A stretch of DNA of 45,896 bases from CAYJIX01 sp964370375 (GCA_964370375.1 CAYJIX010000012.1:1-45896); one strand, 5' to 3'; shown: positions 17,689-26,481, counted from the first letter of the stretch. Numbers and translations: made by a program. The notes: generated from the letters alone by a model not told the origin.

Positions 17689-17697
17689 GATGTTTTC

Positions 17698-19452
17698 CTA
17701 TAAGGGTTTAAGGTCTTTAATTCGCAATTCCACGGTACTTACGCCATTAAAAGCATTGATGCCGGGCGTATACGCCAATTGTACACGTTGCCCCACCAGG
17801 GCTTCGCTATACCGTTCAGCCTCTCGCCATGCCTTAGCATTTATAGCTATGCCTGACGCTTCCTCCACCATTTCTAGCGTTACATGGTCACGTTTTGGCC
17901 CAAACACACGGCGCTTGCGCACAACAAGGGGGGAAGAGGTGAACACAGGCTCTGGGTTACCAATACCAAAAGGTTGCAGCAATTCCAAGCTTTTGAGAAT
18001 CGCAAAATCAGAGGCGCCTGTAAAGGACATATCACCGTCAACCATAAGGCGTGGTTGAGGTAAGGTATCACCTAGGGCCATGCGGACAGACTCGTCAAAG
18101 CATTCTTGAAAACGTTCTAAATTGGCAGGATCAAGGCGTAGGCCTGCTGCTTGTTTATGCCCTCCAAATTGTACAAGGCATGACGCGCAGCGACAAAGCC
18201 CTGCATGCAGATCAAAATCATAGATGGATCGCCCTGAACCTTTGAGCATGTCCCTATCTTTACAAAGCACGATAACCGGACGGTGAAAGGCTTCCACCAG
18301 CCGCGAAGCCACAATGCCAATGACCCCTTGATGCCAATCGTCACCGGTAACCACAAGGCCCATTCGGTGCAATTGGTTTTGTGCCTCTGCAAAGGCAAGC
18401 TCGACAATCCTGTTTTCTTCTGCTCGGCGTTCGGTATTGACGCTGTCCAGTTTTTGCGCAATACGGGCTGCCTCGTCATGGGATTTAGTGCGTAAAAGGT
18501 CATAGGCCAAACGCGGATTGCCAAGGCGCCCTGCCGCATTGATGCGTGGCGCAAGGCTAAAAACAATCTGTCCTGCACTTAGGCTTGTGCCAGGGGAAAA
18601 ATTACTGACCGCTTTAAGTTCTGCAATGCCCGGACGTTTTGCCTCTGTCAATTTGAGCAGGCCGTTTTTGACCAAAATGCGGTTTTGCTTGTTCAAAGGA
18701 ACCATGTCCGCCAAGGTGCCAAGGGCTACCAGGTCTAGGATATCGCGCAAATCCATACGTTTGCCGCTGTGCGCTGCAAGGGCTGCATTAAGGGCCCCCA
18801 TTAAAAAAAAAGCCACACCAACACCTGCAAGGTTAGGGCATGGGCACTCAGCTAGGCGAGGATTACAAATGGCATGGGCATCCGGCAACTGTTCAGGGGG
18901 CAGATGGTGGTCTGTTATGACAATGGTGTAGCCAAGTTCCTTGGCCCTTGCCACAGCTTGAACATCACTAATGCCACAGTCAACGGTAAGCAAGACAGAG
19001 CAATCAAGCTTGGCGTAATGCTCAAGCCTTTCGGTATTGATGCCATACCCTTCTGTGCACCTGTCCGGTAAATGGACTTCAGCAGGGATAGCATGAAAGG
19101 CAAGCACGTCCATGATGAGTGCGGCACCTGTGATGCCATCCACATCGTAATCACCCCAAACAAGAATGCGCTGCCCTTTTGCGATGACGTTAAGAAGTAC
19201 CTGCACAGCCTCTTTTACCCCCGGGACGTGTTCCGGAGAGATGAGGTTTTTTAACAAAGGGCTGAGGAAAAAATCCATACTTGCAGGGTCATGCAAGCCG
19301 CGCTGGTGTAAAAGCTGAACGATACTTTCCGGTATGTCCAGCTGATTTGCCCATTCGGCACATGCCGGCATGGGCAAGCTTGGGCTATTTCCTTGGCGAG
19401 GTTGCCATTGCATAGCCTTAGAAGCGTTTTGGTGGTGTATACTACTGGTCAT
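17698..19452 (-). CDS. recJ: Single-stranded-DNA-specific exonuclease RecJ
   Basis: RecJ degrades single-stranded DNA 5' to 3' in recombination and mismatch repair. DHH-family motifs are present: WGDYDVDGITGAALIMDVL, the DHH itself in VITDHHLPPEQLPDA, and the DHHA1 glycine motif QFGGHKQAAGLRL near the C-terminus. From 19452 the product is 584 residues, the usual length. That ATG overlaps the TPR gene stop, which suggests coupling, but it lacks a ribosome binding site; an ATG at 19413 with an AAGG site (571 residues) is a real alternative. The longer open frame to 19533 only reads the repeats of the upstream gene in another frame. Confidence 0.93.
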   Translation of the reverse strand: MTSSIHHQNASKAMQWQPRQGNSPSLPMPACAEWANQLDIPESIVQLLHQRGLHDPASMDFFLSPLLKNLISPEHVPGVKEAVQVLLNVIAKGQRILVWGDYDVDGITGAALIMDVLAFHAIPAEVHLPDRCTEGYGINTERLEHYAKLDCSVLLTVDCGISDVQAVARAKELGYTIVITDHHLPPEQLPDAHAICNPRLAECPCPNLAGVGVAFFLMGALNAALAAHSGKRMDLRDILDLVALGTLADMVPLNKQNRILVKNGLLKLTEAKRPGIAELKAVSNFSPGTSLSAGQIVFSLAPRINAAGRLGNPRLAYDLLRTKSHDEAARIAQKLDSVNTERRAEENRIVELAFAEAQNQLHRMGLVVTGDDWHQGVIGIVASRLVEAFHRPVIVLCKDRDMLKGSGRSIYDFDLHAGLCRCASCLVQFGGHKQAAGLRLDPANLERFQECFDESVRMALGDTLPQPRLMVDGDMSFTGASDFAILKSLELLQPFGIGNPEPVFTSSPLVVRKRRVFGPKRDHVTLEMVEEASGIAINAKAWREAERYSEALVGQRVQLAYTPGINAFNGVSTVELRIKDLKPL

Positions 19453-20311
19453 GAGGAGGTTGATCTTGAGGAGGTTGATCATGGGGAGATTGATCTTGAG
19501 GAGGTAGTTGTGGTGCCAATATTTGCTGGACATCGTCGTTAAACGCTGCAGGGATCAGCTTTTTAGAGTCCATCCAGGTGAGAAACTGTAAAGCTGTTGG
19601 GTTGTTTGGAGCAATCGTTAAGGATTCCAGCAAATGGGTAACGCATTCGTCATACGCTTGTATTTCAATGTAGGCTCTGGCAATGTTGATGTGCAGATTT
19701 TCATCGTTTTGGGTCAATTCTAAGGCGCGGCGATAATAATCTATGGCTTGATCAACCATCTTGTTTTTGCGCAGACTGATGCCAAATTCGTTAAAGAGGT
19801 GTTTGTGCTCTTCCTGAAACGTTGCTTCAAGTTTGACCAGGCGTTCAAAAATATTCTTTGCCTTGTCAGTTTCTCCACGGGTAAGGTACGTTAAGCCAAT
19901 GCCAAAGTTGGCTTGCACGTTTTCTTCATCAAGGTTTAGAGCGGTGCTGTACGAGTGCTCGGCACTGAAGGTTTCATTCTTGCTGCGGTGTTTATCGCCG
20001 TCTTCAATGGATGTTTCCAGCGTTCTTATCTTAGGATACACCGATTGCATGTAAAATTCAGGCTCTGGCGAAAATTTTTGCAGCAGCTCTTCCATGGTGA
20101 TGGTGCGTTTGGCCCCTGTGGGAACGTAATTGGCGTTGATGGGCTGAATGGTTATTTCGCCATCTTGTTCGCCTTCAGCAAACCAAAATACTTTTTGTAC
20201 AGTTTTACGAGTGGTTGTGCCTGTGCCGACTTTACGTATTTCTTGCGAAGAAAAAAGGCCGCGGATGCGTTGTTCCTTATGCTCGCCTGCTAAGGTGTTT
20301 TGTAATGACAT
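19442..20311 (-). CDS. Tetratricopeptide-repeat protein
   Basis: A 289-residue protein with an unrecognised N-terminal ~100 residues and TPR-like helical pairs from about 120 to 240 (for example FGIGLTYLTRGETDKAKNIF, AIDYYRRALELTQNDENLHI). TPRs mediate protein-protein contacts; the partner is unknown. The N-terminus carries FSSQEIRKVGTGTTTRKTVQ, which looks conserved in character but has no known domain. The C-terminus is a 5-residue repeat of the form PPQDQ/PPHDQ encoded by the 15-base tandem repeat, and its stop overlaps the recJ start. A GGAAGGAG site precedes the ATG. It lies between pyrF and recJ on the same strand. Confidence 0.8.
   Translation of the reverse strand: MSLQNTLAGEHKEQRIRGLFSSQEIRKVGTGTTTRKTVQKVFWFAEGEQDGEITIQPINANYVPTGAKRTITMEELLQKFSPEPEFYMQSVYPKIRTLETSIEDGDKHRSKNETFSAEHSYSTALNLDEENVQANFGIGLTYLTRGETDKAKNIFERLVKLEATFQEEHKHLFNEFGISLRKNKMVDQAIDYYRRALELTQNDENLHINIARAYIEIQAYDECVTHLLESLTIAPNNPTALQFLTWMDSKKLIPAAFNDDVQQILAPQLPPQDQSPHDQPPQDQPPHDQ
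19451..19510. repeat. Four-copy 15-base tandem repeat
   Basis: Units start at 19451, 19466, 19481 and 19496 with consensus TTGAGGAGGTTGATC on the plus strand; the first three are nearly identical and the last drifts. It encodes the PPxDQ tail of the TPR protein and overlaps the recJ start. Copy-number change by slippage would keep the reading frame. Confidence 0.9.
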
Positions 20312-20424
20312 GGGGTGGCTCCTTCCTCAAAAGGGTAACGTCATTGGACGTGTCAAACGCTATACGGGTTGCTGCAATGAGCCTAACGGCTTGCTTTACT
20401 GCACAGTTAGCCCACATCCTGTTG

Positions 20425-20461
20425 GCTAGCAGGCAGACTTTTTTTCTGCCTCTCGCCTAGC
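20425..20461 (-). terminator. Hairpin in the pyrF-TPR gap
   Basis: AGGCAGA (20431-20437) pairs with TCTGCCT (20445-20451) around a T-rich loop, extended by GCTAG (20425-20429) with CTAGC (20457-20461). It directly follows the long inverted repeat. Without a U-tract on the minus strand its role as terminator is uncertain. Confidence 0.4.
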
Positions 20462-20462
20462 A

Positions 20463-20589
20463 CAGGCAGTTGAAAAAAGGTTGTATACGCGGCAAGCGAA
20501 GTTTTTTCTTGAAGGCATAGGACGCTTTGGTCCATGCCAAAAGCAAAACCAAGCTTAACAAAGCAGACAGCCCTTTTTTCAACTGCCTG
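20463..20589 (-). repeat. 127-base element with perfect 18-base terminal inverted repeats
   Basis: CAGGCAGTTGAAAAAAGG (20463-20480) is the exact reverse complement of 20572-20589. The right arm includes the last codons and stop of pyrF. Inside, 20491-20523 and 20531-20560 also pair imperfectly, so the whole stretch can fold as one long hairpin with its tip near 20524. It could be a miniature mobile element, a processed or terminator-like RNA hairpin, or both. The 267-base gap 20312-20578 contains no gene. Confidence 0.7.
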
Positions 20590-21268
20590 CTATGGTGTCG
20601 CTAATAGTTTGTGCTACAGCTGCCGGATCTTGTGCCCGTGTTATGGGGCGCCCAACGACCAAAAAGTCGCTGCCGGCCGCCACAGCTTCAGCCGGAGTCA
20701 TAATCCTGCGCTGATCGTCTGTACTGTTTGTGTTCAGGCGAATGCCGGGGGTCAAACATTGAATCCCAGGGCAGCGGGCTTTGATGTTTTTTGTTTCATG
20801 GCCTGAGCAAACCACACCATTTAGGCCCCATTCCAGAGCATTGCAGGCCAAATCTTCGGCAAGTGTAGAAATGTTTTTATCATACCCCGGTAAATCGCCT
20901 TGCTCCATACTGGTTAAGACGGAAATACCAAAAAGCATGGGCTTTGAGCCTCTGGTGTTTTTCTGAACTTCTTCCACCGCCCCTTTGATCATGCGCTCAC
21001 CGCCTAAAATGTGCAAGGTGACCATGTCGGCACCTATCCAGCAGGCAGCCCGCACGCCACCACAGACCGTATTGGGAATGTCAAACATTTTAAGGTCAAG
21101 CATGACCTTAAATCCCATGCCTTTGATGGTTTGCACCACACGTGGCCCTTCGTAAGTAAAAAGCTCAAGGCCAATTTTTACCCATTCGGCACTGCCACGT
21201 AACGTGTTGGCCATGGAGAGGGCTTCTAAGCTGTCGGTATAATCAAGGGCAACAACAAGTTTAGCCAT
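20579..21268 (-). CDS. pyrF: Orotidine 5'-phosphate decarboxylase
   Basis: PyrF converts OMP to UMP, the last step of pyrimidine synthesis. The 229-residue product begins MAKLVVALDYTD, has the catalytic charge network in LDLKMFDIPNTV (about 57-68), and the phosphate-binding end DFLVVGRPITRAQDP. Length and motifs are standard. It starts 4 bases after gmk, with an AGGTGG site. Its last codons form one arm of a perfect 18-base inverted repeat. Confidence 0.97.
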   Translation of the reverse strand: MAKLVVALDYTDSLEALSMANTLRGSAEWVKIGLELFTYEGPRVVQTIKGMGFKVMLDLKMFDIPNTVCGGVRAACWIGADMVTLHILGGERMIKGAVEEVQKNTRGSKPMLFGISVLTSMEQGDLPGYDKNISTLAEDLACNALEWGLNGVVCSGHETKNIKARCPGIQCLTPGIRLNTNSTDDQRRIMTPAEAVAAGSDFLVVGRPITRAQDPAAVAQTISDTIAGS

Positions 21269-21272
21269 GTTT

Positions 21273-21893
21273 TTACCACCTTTCTATAATAGAAGTTACA
21301 CGTTGAGGGGTTAATCTTGGCTCAAGGGTTGCGGCAAGGTAGACAGAACGCAGCGCGTCATACGCTGTGTCTACGTTATCATTGTGCACCCATGCGTCAA
21401 ACCAATGGGCTTCTTGCAGTTCTGCTTGGGCTCTGGTTAAGCGCTTGGCAATGGATTCAGGGCTGTCTGTATTGCGCTTGCGCAGGCGTTTTTCCAGCTC
21501 GTCCAAGGAAGGAGGCAAGATAAAAACAAAGCGGCCTTGAGGAAAGGCAAGCCGTAATTGTGCCGCCCCTTGCACGTCAATATCAAAAAGCAGATCCTGC
21601 CCTTTTTCCAACGCTTTTTGTACAGGCAAGAGCGGCGTTCCGTACATGTTGCCAAAAACATTGGCCCATTCGGCAAAATAGCCTTGCTGGCAGCGTTCTG
21701 CAAAGGTGTGCTTGGAGATAAAGTGGTAATCTTGCCCATCAACCTCACCCGGGCGCGGATCCCTGGTTGTGCAGGATATGGAAAAACCAAACCTTGGGAA
21801 TTCTTGACGTAATTTTGAGATAAGCGTGGTTTTACCCGCACCAGACGGGGCACAGACAATAAGTAGAACTCCAAAACGATCAAGCATCCTCAT
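21273..21893 (-). CDS. gmk: Guanylate kinase
   Basis: Gmk phosphorylates GMP to GDP. The 206-residue product has the P-loop APSGAGKTTLI near the start, the GMP-binding SCTTRDPRPGEVDGQDYHFI stretch, and a lid domain with RLRKRNTDS. The ATG at 21893 overlaps the end of remA by 14 bases and has a GGAG site; an ATG two codons later is possible. The order yicC-remA-gmk is the usual one in many bacteria and supports all three calls. Confidence 0.97.
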   Translation of the reverse strand: MRMLDRFGVLLIVCAPSGAGKTTLISKLRQEFPRFGFSISCTTRDPRPGEVDGQDYHFISKHTFAERCQQGYFAEWANVFGNMYGTPLLPVQKALEKGQDLLFDIDVQGAAQLRLAFPQGRFVFILPPSLDELEKRLRKRNTDSPESIAKRLTRAQAELQEAHWFDAWVHNDNVDTAYDALRSVYLAATLEPRLTPQRVTSIIERW

Positions 21894-22137
21894 GCTCCAT
21901 ATGAAACCTCTGGCTGAGGGTATCCGGTAAAATGGCAGACAATATCACGTGGTTAGAATCCGTTACAATGATGGAACGGGTTTTGCGCCCTTGTGTGGCG
22001 TCCACGAGACGCCCTTGTGTTTTGGCATCTTCACGAAGCCTGCGCATGGGCGACGATGCAGGGTTTACAATGGACACTACCCGCGAAGCAACCACATAAT
22101 TGCCAAAACCAAGGTTAATAAAACGTTCAGATTGCAT
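21880..22137 (-). CDS. remA: RemA/DUF370 family protein
   Basis: An 85-residue DUF370/RemA-family protein. Start MQSERFINLGFGNYVVASRV and the middle RKTRSIIVTDSNHVILSAI are typical. In Bacillus RemA is a DNA-binding regulator of biofilm genes; in Desulfovibrio-type bacteria the role is not known. The ATG at 22137 follows the yicC stop by one base; the longer open frame to 22329 only reads through yicC. It overlaps gmk by 14 bases. Confidence 0.9.
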   Translation of the reverse strand: MQSERFINLGFGNYVVASRVVSIVNPASSPMRRLREDAKTQGRLVDATQGRKTRSIIVTDSNHVILSAILPDTLSQRFHMEHEDA

Positions 22138-22138
22138 G

Positions 22139-23017
22139 TTATTCCATGTTTTGCACTTGTTCGCGGCATTTTTCCAATTCGTTTTTAAAATCCACCACAA
22201 GGCGCGAAATTTGTGCATCTTGAATTTTATTGCCACAGGTGCTGATTTCTCGAAAGCACTCTTGCAGGGTAAAATCAAGGCGACGTCCAGCATCTTTACC
22301 AGCTTCAAGGAGATCTCGCAAACGTTCAAGGTGGGCTGAAAGACGTGTCAATTCCTCGGTAACATCCAGTTTGTCGGTTAAAATAAGTGTTTCCTGTAAA
22401 AAACGTGCGTCATCAAGCTCTAAACCCGACACGGAAAAAACATCAAGAAGACGTTCCCGCAAGGTTTGGATACGCTCTTCCTTGATGCTTGGGGCTTGCT
22501 CTTCAAGGAGTAAAACCCATTCTTCAAGCTTTATGATGCGGCTCATAAGGTCAACGCCTAAAGCTTTTCCCTCTATCATGCGAGATTCGTTCCAATCTTC
22601 AAGGGCCATGGTCAGGCCGCTGACCAAGCGTTCTTCCATGTCGTCAACAAGGTTTTCTTTTTCGCTTTGCCATAACGAACTTATGGACAAAAGTGCATTG
22701 TAATCAGGTATATATGTGTGGCCACGGCTTGCCGCCAATGTTGTAACGGCGTCCAGCATGGCAACGGCTTGGGTTTTTTGAAAATGCAGGGAATCTTGAG
22801 GATCTATTTTATGCAAGGTGAGCGAAATGTCCACGCGTCCACGGCTGGCAACTTTGCGTACAAGCCGTTCAAAGCCGGCCTCAAACGCGCGCAAATGGTG
22901 AGGAAGACGCCATTTTAAATCAAGAAAGCGGTTGTTGACGCTACGGATTTCCCAGGTTTGCGTGCCTTCAGCTTCTTCAATAACGGATCGCCCAAAACCG
23001 GTCATACTGTGTAACAT
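22139..23017 (-). CDS. yicC: YicC family protein
   Basis: A 292-residue YicC-family protein. In E. coli YicC has been linked to RNA decay and has endoribonuclease character. It starts MLHSMTGFGRS, the family signature, and has the C-terminal helical region with DFTLQECFREISTCGNKIQD. AAGGAG eight bases before 23017 decides the start; the longer frame to 23065 lacks support. It heads the operon yicC-remA-gmk-pyrF on the minus strand. Confidence 0.93.
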   Translation of the reverse strand: MLHSMTGFGRSVIEEAEGTQTWEIRSVNNRFLDLKWRLPHHLRAFEAGFERLVRKVASRGRVDISLTLHKIDPQDSLHFQKTQAVAMLDAVTTLAASRGHTYIPDYNALLSISSLWQSEKENLVDDMEERLVSGLTMALEDWNESRMIEGKALGVDLMSRIIKLEEWVLLLEEQAPSIKEERIQTLRERLLDVFSVSGLELDDARFLQETLILTDKLDVTEELTRLSAHLERLRDLLEAGKDAGRRLDFTLQECFREISTCGNKIQDAQISRLVVDFKNELEKCREQVQNME

Positions 23018-23155
23018 GGATGCTCCTTGGCAAGTGGATAAACGCATATGTGGAATATACGCCAAGAGTTCTTTTGTGACAAGCCAAGATAGGGGTCAAG
23101 TATGAGGACAGTAATATCTGTTTTGTAAATGCAAATAATATAGCAAGTATATAGT

Positions 23156-24160
23156 TTAAGTTTGTTTTTTTGACAAAATAGCTGCCAAGGCTGCCGATAA
23201 AGAACAATAGCGAAACGCAAAGCCCGCTTTAAAAAGTGCCGTAGGCGTTGGGCGTTGCCCTTGAAGCAAAAGTTCATCTGCCATCTGGCCAAGCACAAGG
23301 CGCAATACTGCTGCAGGAGCAGGAAAAAAAGCAGGCCGGTGCAAGACGTGCCCCAAGGCATGGGCCATGTCCTTTGCTGTGAGCGGCGGTTCTTGTTGTG
23401 GTGCGCATAGATTGAATACGCCGCTTTGTTTGCCCTGTAATAAAAAAAGGATGGCGTTTACCGTATCATCTATATGTATCCAGGCAAAAGGCTGCCTTCC
23501 AGTGCCTGCCGCACCGCCAAGAAAAGATTTGAAAACAGGCACCATGGCTGCAAGCATTCCCCCGGGCTTGCCATTTTGAAAAGCTCCCAAAACAGGGGCC
23601 AACCGAACGATACAGCGGCGCAGGCCAAGATCTTCCACAAGGTTGGTGGCAGCTTCCCATTGACCACATGTTGTTGCTAAAAAACCTGTGCCTTGTGGCG
23701 ATGTTTCGTCACACAAGGGTGCTGTAGCTGTGTCTGCCCATGCACCGTAATAGCCACATGCCGAAGCTTGGATCAAAGTATGGGGCAGGGGTTTGCCTTG
23801 GCTGTGCAAGGTTTGCAAGGCGTAGCTTAAGGCGTTACCAGCATGGGTACGGCTTTGTACAAGGGCTTTTTTGCGCGCTGTGCTCCAGCGTTTGGCCGCA
23901 ATGTTTTCGCCTTGCAGGTTAATAACAGCGTCCACGCCTTCAAGAAGGGGAACAAGGTTTTTTTGCGCCTTGTGTTTGTCTTGGTTTTGTTCTTCGTGGT
24001 CTTGATCCCAAAAAGCATAGGTCACATTGGGATTTTTTGCCGATAAAGCAGGTGCATGCCGTCTACGCGTGGTCAGTGTAACAGCATGCCCTTCTTGAAG
24101 TAATAACGGCACAAGGGCTGTACCGATAAAGCCTGTGCCTCCCATGAGCAAAATATGCAT
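23156..24160 (-). CDS. TIGR01777-type NAD(P)-binding epimerase (YfcH-like)
   Basis: A 334-residue extended SDR-type protein of the YfcH/TIGR01777 group. The N-terminus MHILLMGGTGFIGTALV has the NAD(P) motif GGTGFIG (8-14). Further family motifs are VDAVINLQGENIAAKRW, the YYG catalytic region in ASACGYYG, and WIHIDDTVNAI; a C-terminal DUF1731-like end contains FKAGFAFRY. Substrate unknown. GGGAGG precedes 24160 by six bases; the frame to 24238 is longer but unsupported. The stretch 23018-23155 upstream of yicC shows no gene. Confidence 0.9.
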   Translation of the reverse strand: MHILLMGGTGFIGTALVPLLLQEGHAVTLTTRRRHAPALSAKNPNVTYAFWDQDHEEQNQDKHKAQKNLVPLLEGVDAVINLQGENIAAKRWSTARKKALVQSRTHAGNALSYALQTLHSQGKPLPHTLIQASACGYYGAWADTATAPLCDETSPQGTGFLATTCGQWEAATNLVEDLGLRRCIVRLAPVLGAFQNGKPGGMLAAMVPVFKSFLGGAAGTGRQPFAWIHIDDTVNAILFLLQGKQSGVFNLCAPQQEPPLTAKDMAHALGHVLHRPAFFPAPAAVLRLVLGQMADELLLQGQRPTPTALFKAGFAFRYCSLSAALAAILSKKQT

Positions 24161-24362
24161 AGACACCTCCCATGCGTAGTCAAAAAGCAACCCGTATGTG
24201 TTGTCATGACTATGCGCATTAACGGCGTGAAAGTCCATGAGATGTTGTGGGCTTTAACGTAAATACGTGCAGATGTTTTGCTTACTAGGTGCTAAATGTA
24301 TCGATAATCATTTGAAAGAGCATTGCTGTAAAATGTATCCTTGCAGCTTTTAGCATCTATGT

Positions 24363-25862
24363 CTAATCTTCACCCCAAAAAAGTTCGCGCACTGCTGCAT
24401 TTGGTGGTGTACCAAAACGGTTGCCCACACTAAAGGCTATAAAGGATAGAAGGCAGGTTGGAACAATGGGATGCACGCCGCCCAAGGGAATTTTGGTAAT
24501 GGTCAACAGCATAAAGGTGCCCACGCCTACAAGGATAGACGCAATAGCGCCTGTAGCATTGGCTTTGCGTGAATAAAGGCCAAGCACAATGGGCCACAAA
24601 AAAACCGCTTCAAGGCCGCCAAAGGCAAAAAGGTTGATCCACACCAGCAAATCCGGCGGCTGTAGCGCTGCTAAAAAAACCAAAGTGCCCACAACAAGGG
24701 TGACCAAAAAGCTCATGCGGCGGATGGAAAGGGGTGTTAGCTTTGTGGCATCACCTTTATGTTTATAATGGATATACAAATCTTTGATAAGTGCTGCCGA
24801 TACCATAAGCAGCATGGAATCCACAGTGGACATGATGGCCGCCAAAGGCCCGGCCACAAAGATACCTGCCCAAAAAGGCGAAAGAAGTTGCACGGTCAAG
24901 GTGGGCATGACAAGGTCGCCCGAGCTTAAATTGGGCGAAACTGCACGTCCAAGTGTTCCCGTAAGGTGTAAGCATAGCAATAAAAAGCCAATAATAAGCG
25001 TGCCCATGACCATGGCAGAATACATGGCTTTAGTGTCACGATAGCCAAGGCATTTAAGGGTTGTTTGCGGCAGGCCAAGGATGCCTAAACCCACAAGAAT
25101 CCAAAAAGAAAACAACATGGGTTTGGGGATCGATTCGCCTTTTGCTGTTATTGGCCCGTGTGGTGTAAGGAGCCCCGGGTCAATGGCAGCCAAGGTTTTC
25201 ATGGCGTTTTCCATGCCTCCTGCGGCATAAAGTACAGCCACAAGCATGACAACAGCAGCCACAATCATGACCACGCCTTGAATGGCATCGGTCAAAGCAA
25301 CGGCACGAAAGCCGCCAAAGGTCGTATAAAGCACCACAGTTATGCCAAAAATGACCAAGCCGGTTTCGTAAGAATAGCCTGTAACAGCCTGAAAAACGCG
25401 AGCGCCACCAATAAATTGTGCCAGCATGGCTGCCATAAAAAACACAATCAACGCCACCGAAGAGAGCACTATCACTTTTTCGTTTTGATAACGGGCGCGT
25501 AAAAAATCTGCCAGTGTCACAGCATTGCTGCGCCTAGCCACCATGGCAAAGCGTTTGCCAAGCACTCCAAGGGTTAAAAAGGTGGTGGGCACTTGAATCA
25601 TAGCCAAAAGCACCCAGCCAAGGCCAAGGGTGTAGGCAACGCCCGGCCCCCCCACAAAGCTGCTGGCGCTGGTGTAGCTGGCGATGATGCTCATGGCAAG
25701 GACAAAGCCGCCCATGGAACGGTTGCCTAAAAAGTATTCCAATAAAAAATGTTTGGAATCTTGAATGTTTGAGGAATGACGATGGGCAATGGCAGCAATG
25801 GCAATGGTTACAATAAGGTAGATGACAAGGGGCACAAAGGTATGCATGGGATCAGTCATCAT
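24363..25862 (-). CDS. panF: Sodium/pantothenate symporter
   Basis: A 499-residue member of the sodium:solute symporter (SSS) family with about 13 membrane segments. It has the SSS landmarks NRSMGGFVLAMSIIASYTSA near the start, the GGFRAVALTDAIQG motif, and AAIMSTVDSMLLMVSAAL. The pairing with a small yhdT-like gene just upstream is the classical yhdT-panF arrangement, so pantothenate is the likely solute. The start at 25862 overlaps the yhdT stop by 11 bases, suggesting coupling; the ATG right after it is equally possible. Confidence 0.9.
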   Translation of the reverse strand: MMTDPMHTFVPLVIYLIVTIAIAAIAHRHSSNIQDSKHFLLEYFLGNRSMGGFVLAMSIIASYTSASSFVGGPGVAYTLGLGWVLLAMIQVPTTFLTLGVLGKRFAMVARRSNAVTLADFLRARYQNEKVIVLSSVALIVFFMAAMLAQFIGGARVFQAVTGYSYETGLVIFGITVVLYTTFGGFRAVALTDAIQGVVMIVAAVVMLVAVLYAAGGMENAMKTLAAIDPGLLTPHGPITAKGESIPKPMLFSFWILVGLGILGLPQTTLKCLGYRDTKAMYSAMVMGTLIIGFLLLCLHLTGTLGRAVSPNLSSGDLVMPTLTVQLLSPFWAGIFVAGPLAAIMSTVDSMLLMVSAALIKDLYIHYKHKGDATKLTPLSIRRMSFLVTLVVGTLVFLAALQPPDLLVWINLFAFGGLEAVFLWPIVLGLYSRKANATGAIASILVGVGTFMLLTITKIPLGGVHPIVPTCLLSFIAFSVGNRFGTPPNAAVRELFWGED

Positions 25863-26220
25863 GGCGCATCTCATGCTGTGTTGTTTGCGTTGCTTGCAAA
25901 GAATCAGGCGGTACGGACGCACCGTCGTTGCTGTCTGAATCGATATTGTCTAAATCAATGTGGGTAAAGGCAAAGCGAACAACCAACCATAAAATGATGG
26001 TAAGCACAGGATAGCCAAGCACACAGCTGTAAAAAAACCAGTTTGGCATGCCAAAGGTATAGCTGTACTTGGCAGGATCACCGCTACCAAGGCCAAAAGC
26101 AAATAGCGTCCACCAAAGGAAAAATACGGCATAAAGGCCAAGCGTGATCAACGCTTCGCGGTCAGCTTGCTTGTATTTTGCCTTAAGGGTGTTTTGCGGC
26201 GAAGATATAGGAGAAGTCAT
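25852..26220 (-). CDS. yhdT: YhdT family membrane protein (DUF997)
   Basis: A 122-residue protein with two membrane segments (about 27-47 and 63-85) and a polar tail. The segment spacing and WWTLFAFGLG with the FGMPNWFFYSC stretch are typical of DUF997/YhdT, a small protein found with panF. It is probably a subunit or partner of the transporter. Its 3' end overlaps panF. It starts 75 bases after the 61-residue flagellar-type ORF with no visible terminator between. Confidence 0.88.
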   Translation of the reverse strand: MTSPISSPQNTLKAKYKQADREALITLGLYAVFFLWWTLFAFGLGSGDPAKYSYTFGMPNWFFYSCVLGYPVLTIILWLVVRFAFTHIDLDNIDSDSNDGASVPPDSLQATQTTQHEMRHDD

Positions 26221-26295
26221 AACACGCCCTAGGTGATCATGTGGTGTGAAAGGGGCAAAAACGTATGTTTGTTTTTGAGGTAGTTTTTACCTTTT

Positions 26296-26481
26296 TTACG
26301 AATCATTAAGCCAAGATCGTAAGATACGCAAGCTCAAATCCATGCGTTGTTCTGCAAGCTCACGCACCTTTACTTTGAGTTCTTCCAAGCGTTGACGTTG
26401 CTGACGCAGTGAGAGCTGGCCCTCGATACTTGCGGCCACAACAGGCGTTTGTGTATTATCTGGCAAGCGCTTTGTCTTCAT
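26296..26481 (-). CDS. Small protein resembling a FliF C-terminal (FliG-binding) tail
   Basis: A 61-residue helical, charged protein. Its last 35 residues (RLEELKVKVRELAEQRMDL then LSLRILRSWLNDS) look like the extreme C-terminus of FliF proteins, the segment that binds FliG and typically ends in a basic-aromatic motif followed by acidic residues. The preceding fliF already has such a tail (MRKWMKNED). The ORF overlaps fliF by 26 bases in the +1 frame, with its ATG inside the fliF codons for KN. No strong ribosome binding site is visible. In related genomes fliG usually follows fliF; here it does not. It could be a free-standing FliG-binding peptide, an extension reached by frameshifting, or a remnant. 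Confidence 0.55.
   Translation of the reverse strand: MKTKRLPDNTQTPVVAASIEGQLSLRQQRQRLEELKVKVRELAEQRMDLSLRILRSWLNDS

Noticed and set aside
20425..20589. Insertion sequence
   Set aside because: No transposase and no clear target-site duplication; only a short element with inverted ends.
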